From Bacillota bacterium (GTDB lineage: Bacteria; Bacillota; UBA5301; Bu52), in contig JADBKO010000017.1 in NCBI GenBank assembly GCA_014896355.1, positions 1 to 51,355 of the forward strand: 51,355 bases of DNA, given 5' to 3'. The notes beneath the pieces are model-generated. The model did no database searches, had not been told where the DNA came from, and saw only the letters and a list, made by a program, of their open reading frames with translations. The position numbers and the translations under genes were made by a program. The number at the start of each line of letters is the position of its first letter. The first letter of the stretch is position 1. Positions 26,385 through 35,644 of the stretch are shown one piece after another.

Positions 26385-27765
26385 GGAGAAAGCCTGCGGT
26401 TCCCAGGGGAAGCCCGGAGACGCCATCCAGGCCGTGCTGCGCCTGGCGGGCCTGCTGCGGCGCGGCGGCTGCCCGGTGGGCCCCAGCGAAATCGTGGATG
26501 CGCTGCAGGCTTTGACCTGGGTGGACTGGTCCCGGCGCGGCCAGGTGCGGCAGGCGTTGGCCGCCACCCTGGTGAAACGGGCGGCGCACCGGCCTCTATT
26601 CGAAAAGTCCTTCGATCTGGTCTTTGCCGATCCCCAGCGCCAGCAAAAGCAGGTGCAGCAGTACCTGGCCCGGGCGGAGCAGCGGGAGCAGGCCCACCGG
26701 CGGGCGCAGGAGGATCTGGGCCTGCCGCTTTCGTACGAGGATAGCCAGGTCTACTGGCGCCTGCCCGAGGCCGAGCGCCGGCGGCTGCGGTCTTTCGCCC
26801 GGCAAAGCCCTGTCCAACGCCAACCCGGCAGCCCCCTGGGGAATTTTCTGACGCGCGCAGTTCAAAGCAGATTGGCCCTCTGGCGCCGTCAACTGGCCGA
26901 CCCGGCCGCCCCGGAGGAGTTGCCGCCCCCCGGTGACCCGCTGCTGGAGGCCCTGTGGGCGCAACTGCAGCCGTCGCGGACAGAGCCAGGGGGGCAGCCT
27001 GCGGACAAGGCCGCGCTGGAGGGCGCGTTGCAGCGGGACCTGGCACAGCTGAACCCCGAGGAGCTCCCGCACTTCCACCGGCTGGCCCGCACTGCCGCCC
27101 GCCGCATGGCCACCGGGCTGTCCCGCCGCTACCGGCAAAGCGCCCGCCGCCGCCAGGCCCTGGATTTCCGCCGCACCGCCCGCGCCAGCATCCAGCACGG
27201 CGGGGTCATGCTGCAGCGGCACTACCGGTCCCGCCGCGCCAGCCGGCCCGACCTCCTCCTGTTGTGTGATGTCTCCGGTTCCATGGCCCGTTATGCCCGT
27301 TTCGTGATACAATTCCTGTACGGCCTGGCAAAAGAAGTGCATGGCCTGCGGGTGTTCTTGTTCGCCGAGGACCTGGAGCCTGCGCTTGCGCACCAGATTG
27401 CAGACGGCCCCTTGAGCGTGGCCGCCAGCCGGGTCATGGCCTCCAGCCGGCAGTGGGGGGAAGGAACCCATCTGGGCCGGGCTCTGCTCACGCTGCGCCG
27501 GGAATATCCCCACGCGGTGGGACCCCGGACCGTGGTGCTGATTTTGAGCGACGGCCGCACCATGGCCCTGGACCAGGCTGTCCGGGAGGTGGCCCGCCTG
27601 CGGCGCCGCTGCCGGCAGATTGTCTGGCTGAATCCGCTGCCCCGGCAGCAATGGCCCCGCTTCCCGGCCGTGCGCCGGTTGCGCCCCTGGTGCCGTCTTT
27701 TCGAGTGCAGCACGTTGGGCCATCTATCCAGTCTGGTGCAGCACGGACTGGGGCGGAGGGCGTGA
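26377..27765 (+). CDS. VWA-domain protein, CoxE-like
   Basis: A 462-residue partner of the MoxR ATPase. The metal-ion site of the VWA domain is intact (LLLLCDVSGSMARYARFV, the DxSxS motif), followed by the second motif region EGTHLGRALLTLRREYP and SDGRTM. The N-terminal 250 residues are Arg/Gln-rich helices with no recognised domain, as in CoxE-like proteins. The GTG start at 26377 overlaps the end of the ATPase gene. Such pairs commonly insert metals or activate a neighbouring enzyme, and FixABCX is the only nearby candidate. That link is inference. Confidence 0.86.
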   Translation: MLEEKACGSQGKPGDAIQAVLRLAGLLRRGGCPVGPSEIVDALQALTWVDWSRRGQVRQALAATLVKRAAHRPLFEKSFDLVFADPQRQQKQVQQYLARAEQREQAHRRAQEDLGLPLSYEDSQVYWRLPEAERRRLRSFARQSPVQRQPGSPLGNFLTRAVQSRLALWRRQLADPAAPEELPPPGDPLLEALWAQLQPSRTEPGGQPADKAALEGALQRDLAQLNPEELPHFHRLARTAARRMATGLSRRYRQSARRRQALDFRRTARASIQHGGVMLQRHYRSRRASRPDLLLLCDVSGSMARYARFVIQFLYGLAKEVHGLRVFLFAEDLEPALAHQIADGPLSVAASRVMASSRQWGEGTHLGRALLTLRREYPHAVGPRTVVLILSDGRTMALDQAVREVARLRRRCRQIVWLNPLPRQQWPRFPAVRRLRPWCRLFECSTLGHLSSLVQHGLGRRA

Positions 27766-27799
27766 CCCCGCCCCGGGCGCACACGAAGGAGAGGCTGTC

Positions 27800-28513
27800 T
27801 TGAGCGCCCCTAATCCACCACAAACGCCGCCGGCTTGGACTCCCGCGCCGGTGGCCTCTTTCACCCCCACCCGTCCCCAGGGCTGGCCACGCGTTCTTCT
27901 GGCGCGCCACGGCCAAACGGCCTGGAACTGTGACCGGCGCATCCAGGGGCAGCTGGACATCCCCCTCAACAGCGAGGGCCTGCGCCAGGCAGAACTGCTG
28001 GCGGCGCGGCTGTCCCGGGTCAAACTGGCGGCGGTATACTGTAGCGATCTGTCCAGGGCCTTGGCCACCGCCGAACCGGTGGCCCGGAGCCAGGGGCTCC
28101 ACCCGGAGCCCTTGCCCGCTTGGCGCGAGCTTTCCTTCGGCTGCTGGCAGGGCCTTTCCTGGGAAGAGATCGAGGAACGCTATCCCGGCCAGCGGGAGGC
28201 GTATCTGCGGGACCTGGCCCACATGCGCCCCGAAGGCGGCGAATCCTACCAGGACCTGGCCGTGCGGGTGCGCTCCGCTTTGGAACTCATTCTGGCGCAG
28301 CACTGCCACGAGCCTGGCGAGACGGTGCTGGTGGTGACCCATGCCGGGCCTTTGCGCGTGGCCCTTTCGCTGGCCCTGGGCCTGGATCTGGCCTACAACC
28401 GCCGTTTCGTGGCCGCCAACACCGCCCTCAGCGCCATCGAGTTTCACCCCAGCGGCCCCCGCCTGGTGCGCTACAACGACGCGCGCCATCTGGAGGAAAG
28501 CTTCGGTTCTTGA
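27800..28513 (+). CDS. Histidine phosphatase family protein (phosphoglycerate mutase-like)
   Basis: A predicted phosphatase of 237 residues. The catalytic motif is LLARHGQTAWNCDRRIQGQL (RHG), with the second histidine in LVVTHAGPLRVALSLALG and the acid residue in WRELSFGCWQGLSWEEIEER. This pattern fits broad-specificity phosphatases of the GpmB/CobC (alpha-ribazole phosphatase) type rather than true mutases. The start is the TTG at 27800 with GAAGGAGAGG upstream. The first 30 residues are Pro-rich. The substrate is not predictable. It sits between the VWA gene and the aminotransferase, with short gaps on both sides. Confidence 0.86.
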   Translation: MSAPNPPQTPPAWTPAPVASFTPTRPQGWPRVLLARHGQTAWNCDRRIQGQLDIPLNSEGLRQAELLAARLSRVKLAAVYCSDLSRALATAEPVARSQGLHPEPLPAWRELSFGCWQGLSWEEIEERYPGQREAYLRDLAHMRPEGGESYQDLAVRVRSALELILAQHCHEPGETVLVVTHAGPLRVALSLALGLDLAYNRRFVAANTALSAIEFHPSGPRLVRYNDARHLEESFGS

Positions 28514-28541
28514 CGAATAGGCAGTGCATGGGGGGAGAGCC

Positions 28542-29765
<1,224 letters not shown>

Positions 29766-29800
29766 CGGACACGCGAGACTTTACGAAAGGAAGCAGCAGG

Positions 29801-30604
29801 ATGGAAATTGCCGTGATCGGGGGAACCGGGGTCTACGACCCGGGAGTTTTGCAGGATGTGCACGCAGTTGCGGTTTCCACGCCCTACGGGGACGTGCAGG
29901 TGCAGGTGGGCACGTTCCAGGGGCGGGAGGTGGCTTTCCTGGCCCGGCATGGAGCTGGGCACGCCGTGCCGCCGCACCGGGTGAATTACCGGGCCAACAT
30001 CTATGCCCTCTACCAGCTGGGGGTCAAGAGCATCTTCGCCACCGCCGCCGTGGGATCTTTGCAGCCCGAATGGAAGCCCGGGGATTTTTGCCTTTTGGAT
30101 GATTTCATCGACATGACCCACCGGCGCGACTCCACCTTTTTTGAAGGCGGCGACGCCGGCGTGGTCCATGTGGACTACACGGAACCGTACTGCGGCGAGC
30201 TCCGGCAATACCTTCTGGACGCCGCCCGCGAGGTGGGCCTCTTTGTCCATCCCACAGGAACATATGTGTGCACCGAGGGGCCCCGCTACGAGACGCCGGC
30301 GGAGGTGCGCCTGTTTGCCTCCTGGGGTGCCCATGTGGTGGGCATGACCCAGGTGCCGGAGGTGGTGTTGGCCCGCGAGGCGCAAATGTGCTACGCCGGG
30401 ATCGCCATGATCACCAATTTCGCAGCCGGCATCAGCCCGACCAAGCTGACGCACGCCGAAGTGCTGGCGGTCATGGAGGAGAACGCCACTAAGCTGCAGC
30501 GGCTGCTTTTCGCCGCCATCGGCCGGGTGCCCCCGGGCCGCCATTGCGCGCGGGGTTGTCACGAGGCCGCCCGCGAGCTGGGCAGCCTGGGCCGTCCCAG
30601 CTGA
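29801..30604 (+). CDS. MTA/MTI phosphorylase family (probable S-methyl-5'-thioinosine phosphorylase)
   Basis: A nucleoside phosphorylase of 267 residues. The start region IAVIGGTGVYDP and the phosphate-binding ARHGAGHAVPPHRVNYRANI are typical of the MTAP family. The base-specificity loop reads MITNFAAGISPTKLTH. Adenine-specific MTAPs normally have an Asp-containing loop here, whereas 6-oxopurine and methylthioinosine enzymes have an Asn-containing one. The preferred substrate is therefore predicted to be 5'-methylthioinosine, giving hypoxanthine and methylthioribose-1-phosphate. This agrees with the deaminase gene two genes downstream. It starts 35 bases after the aminotransferase and has a 20-residue extra tail. 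Confidence 0.85.
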   Translation: MEIAVIGGTGVYDPGVLQDVHAVAVSTPYGDVQVQVGTFQGREVAFLARHGAGHAVPPHRVNYRANIYALYQLGVKSIFATAAVGSLQPEWKPGDFCLLDDFIDMTHRRDSTFFEGGDAGVVHVDYTEPYCGELRQYLLDAAREVGLFVHPTGTYVCTEGPRYETPAEVRLFASWGAHVVGMTQVPEVVLAREAQMCYAGIAMITNFAAGISPTKLTHAEVLAVMEENATKLQRLLFAAIGRVPPGRHCARGCHEAARELGSLGRPS

Positions 30605-30672
30605 CCGGCCCCGGATGGGTTTCTCATACCAACGACAAAAATAGAAAAAGTTCAGGAAAGGACGCACCTTTC

Positions 30673-31941
30673 ATGCAGACGGACGACCTGACCCTGGCGC
30701 CTTCCTTGATCCGCGACCCCTCCCTGGCCGACGAAGGAGACCGCCGCATCGGCTGGGTCATGCACCACATGCCGGTTCTCTCCGCCATCCGGGAGGATTT
30801 CCTGCGCCGCAAGCCGTTTCAGGGCCTGCGCATCGGCATGAGCATCCATCTGGAGGCCAAGACGGCTTACCTGGCCCTGGTGCTGCGCGACGGCGGCGCC
30901 CAAGTGGCTGTGACAGGGAGCAACCCGCTCTCCACCCAGGACGCCGTGGCCGCCGCCCTGGCTCGCCGCGGTGTAGCGGTCTATGCCTGGCACGGTGCCA
31001 CCGCCGGCGAATACCGGGCCCACCTGCTGCGGGTCCTGGACGCCCGGCCCCAGCTCATTCTGGATGACGGCGGGGACCTGACGCACCTTTTGCACACCGA
31101 GCGGAAGGCCCAGGCGGAATCGGTGTGGGGCGGCACCGAGGAGACCACCACCGGCGTGCTGCGCCTGCGGGCCATGGAGCGGGCCGGGGCCCTGCTTTTC
31201 CCTGTGGTGGCGGTGAACGATGCATACTGCAAATATTTGTTCGACAATCGCTACGGCACAGGGCAGTCGGTCTGGGATGGCATCCTGCGCACCACCAACC
31301 TGGTGGTGGCAGGCAAAACCGTGGTGGTGGCGGGCTACGGCTGGTGCGGCCGCGGTGTGGCCCGCCGGGCCGAAGGGCTGGGCGCCCGGGTCATCGTCAC
31401 GGAAGTCGACCCCATCCGCGCCCTGGAAGCCCTCATGGACGGCTATCAGGTCATGCGCATGGCCGAGGCGGCCCAAGTCGGCGATTTCTTCATCACGGTC
31501 ACCGGGGACAAGGACGTCATCGTGCGCGAGCATTTTCTGAGCATGAAAGACGGCGCCATCCTGGCGAACGCTGGGCATTTCGACGTGGAGGTCAGCGTCC
31601 GCCAGCTGGCGGAACTGGCCGTGAGCCGCCAGACCGTGCGCGAGAACATCGAGGAATTCGCTTTGCCCAACGGGCGCCGGGTCTACCTGCTGGGGGAGGG
31701 GCGGCTGGTGAATCTGGCCTGCGGCGACGGGCATCCGGCGGAGATCATGGATATGAGCTTCGCCCTCCAGGCCCGCAGCCTGGAGTATCTGGCCGGCCAT
31801 CATCAGGAGCTGAAAGCGGCGGTCTGGCCTGTGCCGCCTGAGATCGACCGGCAGGTGGCCATGGAAAAGCTTCAGGCTTTGGGCGTCCGGATCGATCAGC
31901 TCACCCCGGAGCAGCAGGCCTATCTGAACAGCTGGGCCTGA
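30673..31941 (+). CDS. ahcY: Adenosylhomocysteinase (S-adenosyl- or S-inosyl-homocysteine hydrolase)
   Basis: An NAD-dependent hydrolase that splits the SAM by-product into homocysteine and a nucleoside. The 422-residue length and lack of the eukaryotic-type insert match the short archaeal/Thermotoga form. Motifs are SIHLEAKTAYLALVLRDGGA, the NAD fold VVAGYGWCGRGVARRAEGLG, and ANAGHFDVEV. The C-terminal QAYLNSWA replaces the usual DHYRY end. The ATG at 30673 is preceded by AGGAAAGGA with a spacer of about 11-12. The gene lies between the phosphorylase and a deaminase. In Methanocaldococcus a similar deaminase/hydrolase pair works through S-inosylhomocysteine, and that route is possible here. 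Confidence 0.92.
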   Translation: MQTDDLTLAPSLIRDPSLADEGDRRIGWVMHHMPVLSAIREDFLRRKPFQGLRIGMSIHLEAKTAYLALVLRDGGAQVAVTGSNPLSTQDAVAAALARRGVAVYAWHGATAGEYRAHLLRVLDARPQLILDDGGDLTHLLHTERKAQAESVWGGTEETTTGVLRLRAMERAGALLFPVVAVNDAYCKYLFDNRYGTGQSVWDGILRTTNLVVAGKTVVVAGYGWCGRGVARRAEGLGARVIVTEVDPIRALEALMDGYQVMRMAEAAQVGDFFITVTGDKDVIVREHFLSMKDGAILANAGHFDVEVSVRQLAELAVSRQTVRENIEEFALPNGRRVYLLGEGRLVNLACGDGHPAEIMDMSFALQARSLEYLAGHHQELKAAVWPVPPEIDRQVAMEKLQALGVRIDQLTPEQQAYLNSWA

Positions 31942-31986
31942 GCAGCAGGGTGGGTTGGGGCAGGACGGGAGGGATGCGGCGTCATC

Positions 31987-33378
31987 ATGGATGCGGCACA
32001 GAAGACGGAAAACCGGAGCAAAGCGGGCGGCACAGGGTACTTGTTCACCGACGGCATCGTGGTCACCTCGGCTCCGGACGGGCCGGTCTGGGCGCCTGGC
32101 GACGTGGCGGTGCGCAACGGCCGGATCATCTACGCCGGGGCGGCGCTGACCCCTGCCCGGCGCGAGAAATACTTCCGGGAAGGCCTGCAGCATTGGCCGC
32201 TGGGGGGCAGGGTCATCATGCCCGGGCTGATCAACACCCACACCCACGCGGCCATGTCCCTGCTGCGGGGTTACGCCGAAGACCGGCCCCTTTTGGAGTG
32301 GCTGGAGCGGCTGGTGTTCCCCTTTGAGTCGCGGCTGAGCGGCGAGGCGGTGTATTGGGGAACCCTGGTTTCGTGCATGGAGATGATCCGCGGCGGCATC
32401 ACCACCCTCAACGACATGTATTTCTTCATGGAGGATGCGGCCAAAGCCGTGGCGGACAGCGGCATGCGGGCCGTGCTGGGGTGGGGCCTGAGCGGCATCG
32501 ACGCGCAATCTGCGGAGCGGGCCCTGGCCCAGGCGGAGGAGTTCTACCAAAAGTGGAACGGCGCCGCCGGCGGGCGTATCCGGGTGTGCATGGCGCCGCA
32601 CGCGACGTACACCTGCCCGCCCGCCTTCCTCGCCCAGGTGGTGGAGCGGGCGGCGGCCCTGGGCGCAGGCCTGCATATCCACGTGGCCGAATCGCCGGAG
32701 GAATGCCGGCGGCACCAGGAGCAGTTCGGCGAGACGGAGGTGGCCACCCTGGAGCGCCTGGGCGCCTGGGAGCTGCCGGCCGTGGCTGCTCACTGCGTGC
32801 AGGTGACCTCCGGCGACATCCGGATCCTGGCCCGCCACGGCGTCGCCGTCTCCCACAACCCCACCAGCAATCTGAAGCTGGGCAACGGCATCGCCCCTGT
32901 CCAGGAAATGCTGGACGCGGGCATCACGGTGGCGCTGGGCACGGACGGCCCGGCCAGCAACAACAACCAAGATTTGTTCCAGGAGATGCGCCTGGCCGCC
33001 ATCGCCCAAAAAGGGCGCACCCATGACCCCACCGTTCTGCCGGCGCCGCAAGTGGTGGCCATGGCCACGCAGTGGGGAGCCAAGGCCCTGCGCTGGCCGG
33101 AAATCGGCGCCTTGAAGGTGGGGAACTGGGCGGACCTGGTGATTCTGCGCAAGCCCATGTCCCACCGCTGGCCTGCCTGGGATGTTTGGTCCGATCTCGT
33201 GTATGCCTGCCATGGCGGCGATGTCCAGGACGTGCTGGTGGCCGGGCAGGTCATTCTGAAAAACGGGCAGTTCACTGCCCTGGACGAGGGCTGGGTGCTG
33301 GCTGCGGCGCAGATGGTCCTGGAGGCGGTGAAGCCGCCCCAGAGGAATGTGGCCTGGCCGCTGCCAAAGCGGGAATAA
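31987..33378 (+). CDS. mtaD: Amidohydrolase, 5'-methylthioadenosine/S-adenosylhomocysteine deaminase type
   Basis: A metal-dependent deaminase of 463 residues. Metal ligands are seen in TPGLINTHTHAAMS-like PGLINTHTHAAMSLLRGYA, in LHIHVAESPEE, in AVAAHCVQV and in LGTDGPASNNNQDLF. The segment GTLVSCMEMIRGGITTLNDM is typical of the MTA/SAH deaminase family. It removes the 6-amino group from adenosine derivatives. Paired with the inosine-type phosphorylase and AhcY upstream, it would make methylthioinosine or S-inosylhomocysteine. Close relatives act on aminofutalosine in menaquinone synthesis, so that substrate cannot be excluded given ubiXDA at the start of the window. The start is the ATG at 31987 after GGGAGGGATG. 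Confidence 0.88.
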   Translation: MDAAQKTENRSKAGGTGYLFTDGIVVTSAPDGPVWAPGDVAVRNGRIIYAGAALTPARREKYFREGLQHWPLGGRVIMPGLINTHTHAAMSLLRGYAEDRPLLEWLERLVFPFESRLSGEAVYWGTLVSCMEMIRGGITTLNDMYFFMEDAAKAVADSGMRAVLGWGLSGIDAQSAERALAQAEEFYQKWNGAAGGRIRVCMAPHATYTCPPAFLAQVVERAAALGAGLHIHVAESPEECRRHQEQFGETEVATLERLGAWELPAVAAHCVQVTSGDIRILARHGVAVSHNPTSNLKLGNGIAPVQEMLDAGITVALGTDGPASNNNQDLFQEMRLAAIAQKGRTHDPTVLPAPQVVAMATQWGAKALRWPEIGALKVGNWADLVILRKPMSHRWPAWDVWSDLVYACHGGDVQDVLVAGQVILKNGQFTALDEGWVLAAAQMVLEAVKPPQRNVAWPLPKRE

Positions 33379-33382
33379 AGGA

Positions 33383-33408
33383 CCGGGGAGAAGCCCTGGC
33401 TTTCCCGG
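33383..33408 (+). terminator. GC-rich hairpin after the deaminase gene
   Basis: The sequence CCGGGGAGAAGCC pairs with GGCTTTCCCGG across a one-to-two base loop, four bases after the deaminase stop. It is stable, but no T-run follows. It may act as a weak or factor-dependent terminator or an mRNA 3' barrier. Confidence 0.35.
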
Positions 33409-33498
33409 GATAAGCCCGTCATCTGTGGGGAAAGTAAGTCTGAGACGGGGTTGCCTGCGGCAGCGAAAGCAGCGGAGGCAAAAGGAGGGACCCCATCG

Positions 33499-33825
33499 AT
33501 GGCAGGCAAGAAGCGCAATCTGCGCTCGCAACCGGGAAAGGCGCGGCCGCAGGGCAGCGCTCCCCGGGGCAGTGTTCCCCGCGGGGAGCCGGTACAGCAG
33601 GCTCCCGCGCTGGCCCAGGTTCCTGGCCGGGTGGGCCACCGCTTCCGCGCCCTGGACAGCGGCGGGTATTTGTATGAGATTGCGGACCAGATCGGCATGC
33701 GGCCGGAGGCGGATCCCAGGGCCCACGCCCACCGCCGGCGGCGCCTGCAGCAGACCGATCGTTCGCCGGGCCCTGGGCCGCTGGCAGGAGCTTGTGGGAT
33801 TCCTGGCGAAGAAAATAAAGGATAA
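33499..33825 (+). CDS. Small protein, possibly an alpha/beta spore protein relative, frame uncertain
   Basis: From the ATG at 33499, with AAAGGAGGG eight bases upstream, a frame of 108 residues runs to 33825. Its start is basic (MAGKKRNLRSQPGK). The middle, GYLYEIADQIGMRPEADPR, resembles the N-terminal helix of alpha/beta-type small acid-soluble spore proteins. The remaining residues in this frame look random. In the +1 frame the same DNA ends as IVRRALGRWQELVGFLAKK, stop at 33835, which resembles the second conserved helix of that family. Either the gene carries a frameshift, or a base is wrong, or the resemblance is accidental. No function is asserted. Confidence 0.5.
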   Translation: MAGKKRNLRSQPGKARPQGSAPRGSVPRGEPVQQAPALAQVPGRVGHRFRALDSGGYLYEIADQIGMRPEADPRAHAHRRRRLQQTDRSPGPGPLAGACGIPGEENKG

Positions 33826-33946
33826 GGACAGATAAGCCCGAGTGGCCCCGGGCAGTTTTCTTGCTTCCCGGAGGCCCCACCCTCCTGTGGCGGGGCCCGG
33901 TCCCTTTTGCCCGCGCCGCCCGACACCGGTCAGGAGGATGTTTTCG

Positions 33947-35431
33947 TTGCCGCGTGCGGAATGGTCTGAGCCTGTTCGTGTTCGTTTTGCGCCGAGCCCC
34001 ACCGGGTATCTCCACGTGGGCGGCGCCCGGACCGCCCTTTTCAACTGGCTTTTTGCCCGGCACAACAGAGGCACGTTTGTGCTGCGCATCGAGGACACGG
34101 ACCTGGCGCGCTCCACGGAGGAATCTGTCACCGCCATTTTGGACAGCCTGCGCTGGCTGGGCCTGGACTGGGACGAAGGCCCTGACATCGGGGGGCCCTA
34201 TGCGCCCTATGTGCAGACCGAGCGGCTGGATCTTTATCAGCACTACGCGCAGAAACTGGTGGAAGCCGGCCGGGCCTATTGGTGCTTCTGCACGCCGGAG
34301 GAGCTGGAGGAGCGCCGCCAGCAGGCCAGGGACAACCAGGAGGCGTGGAAGTACGACCGCAAGTGCCTCCATCTGACGCCCCAGGAGCAGGAACGCCTGC
34401 GCGGCGAAGGACGCCAGCCCGTGCTGCGGTTCTACAGCGAGGACACCGGCGCCACGGTGGTGGATGACCTCATCCGCGGCCGCATGCGCTTTGAAAACGA
34501 CGTGCTGGAGGACTTCGTCCTGCTGAAACACGACGGCGTGCCCACGTACAACTTCGCCGCCGTGGTGGACGATGCGTCCATGAAGATCACCCACGTGATC
34601 CGGGGCGATGACCATATCTCCAACACGCCCAAACAGATCCAGATTTACCGCGCCCTGGGCTGGGAGCCGCCGAAATTCGCCCACCTCTCCATGATCCTGG
34701 GGCCGGACCACACGCGCCTGAGCAAGCGCCACGGCGCCACCAGCGTAGGGCAGTACAAAGACAACGGTTATTTGCCGGAGGCCATGATCAACTATCTGGC
34801 CCTTTTGGGGTGGTCCTTGAACGCCACGGAGCAGATCTTCAGCCGGGAGGAGCTGATCCGTCACTTCACCCTGGAGCGGGTGGGCAAAAACCCGGCGGTG
34901 TTCGACAACCAGAAGCTGGAGTGGATGAACGGGGTTTACCTGCGTAAGCTCAGCCCGGAGCAGCTCACCCAGGCCGCCTGGCCCTTCATGCAGGCTGGGG
35001 GGCTGGTGCAGGAGCCTTCCCCCGCAGAGGCCCCGGCGGAAGTGCGGCAGCGGGTGCAGCGCGCCCTGCAGCTCATGCAGACCCGGGTGCGCACCCTGGC
35101 TGCGTTTCCCGAGGCTGTCCGCTACTTTTTCACGGCGGACAACCCGGTGGAGGAGGCGGCAGCCGCTTTCCTGGCGCAGCCGGGGGCGGCCGCGCGGCTA
35201 CAGAAGCTGGCGGACCGGCTGGAAGCGACGGAGCCGTTCCATCAGGAGAACATCCAGGCGGCGTTTGCAGCCGTGCAGGAGGAACTGGGCATCTCGGCCG
35301 GGGAGCTCATTCATCCGGCGCGGGCGGCCTTGACTGGCCGCAAGGTGAGCCCCGGCATCTACGACGTGGTGGAGCTTTTGGGGCGCGACGAGAGCGTGCG
35401 GCGCCTGCGGCAGGCCGCTGGGCGTTCCTAG
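33947..35431 (+). CDS. gltX: Glutamyl-tRNA synthetase
   Basis: Charges tRNA with glutamate. The class I HIGH-like motif is PSPTGYLHVGGARTALFNWL and the KMSKS-like motif is RLSKRHGATSVGQYKDNG. The 494-residue length fits bacterial GluRS. The frame is open from 33842. AGGAGG at 33932-33937 touches the ATG at 33938, too close to serve it, but lies nine bases before the TTG at 33947, so TTG is the likely start (LPRAEWSEPVRVRF). Most Bacillota lack glutaminyl-tRNA synthetase and use a non-discriminating GluRS plus an amidotransferase. That is probable here and fits the nearby tRNA-Glu and tRNA-Gln genes. The gap upstream contains a GGCCCC/GGGGCC hairpin. Confidence 0.95.
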   Translation: MPRAEWSEPVRVRFAPSPTGYLHVGGARTALFNWLFARHNRGTFVLRIEDTDLARSTEESVTAILDSLRWLGLDWDEGPDIGGPYAPYVQTERLDLYQHYAQKLVEAGRAYWCFCTPEELEERRQQARDNQEAWKYDRKCLHLTPQEQERLRGEGRQPVLRFYSEDTGATVVDDLIRGRMRFENDVLEDFVLLKHDGVPTYNFAAVVDDASMKITHVIRGDDHISNTPKQIQIYRALGWEPPKFAHLSMILGPDHTRLSKRHGATSVGQYKDNGYLPEAMINYLALLGWSLNATEQIFSREELIRHFTLERVGKNPAVFDNQKLEWMNGVYLRKLSPEQLTQAAWPFMQAGGLVQEPSPAEAPAEVRQRVQRALQLMQTRVRTLAAFPEAVRYFFTADNPVEEAAAAFLAQPGAAARLQKLADRLEATEPFHQENIQAAFAAVQEELGISAGELIHPARAALTGRKVSPGIYDVVELLGRDESVRRLRQAAGRS

Positions 35432-35577
35432 GGAGGGTACCCCGGAGCGGGTACTCCGGAGCGGGCGCGCCGGGCCCGGCGCCGCCCGTCCGGCCCGGCA
35501 TGCAGGCCGCCTCCGGCGTGGCTTCCGCCAGGTTCAACGCCACAGGAGGCCGCAGGAGGCGGCTCCTCCCCCGTGTC

Positions 35578-35644
35578 AACTCACGTAAAAACCTTACCCA
35601 AGGGGGATGGCTCACTCACCTAAGGACCTAACCCAAGGGGGAGG
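35578..35644. repeat. Left-end doubled repeat of the insertion sequence
   Basis: Two tandem copies: 35578-35610 (core CTCACGTAAAAACCTTACCC) and 35611-35644 (core CTCACCTAAGGACCTAACCC), each ending in AAGGGGGA(T)GG. The inner copy covers the transposase stop codon. They mirror the right-end copies. Confidence 0.8.

Noticed and set aside
25452-27765. CO dehydrogenase maturation operon
   Set aside because: The MoxR/VWA pair resembles CoxD/CoxE, but no CO dehydrogenase subunit genes lie in the window, so the specific role is not supported.
30652-34188. Very long minus-strand open frame (1178 codons) opposite ahcY, the deaminase and gltX
   Set aside because: The opposite strand has three clear enzymes with complete motifs. 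The antisense translation is His/Gly/Arg-rich with no domain, the usual shadow of GC-rich codon bias.
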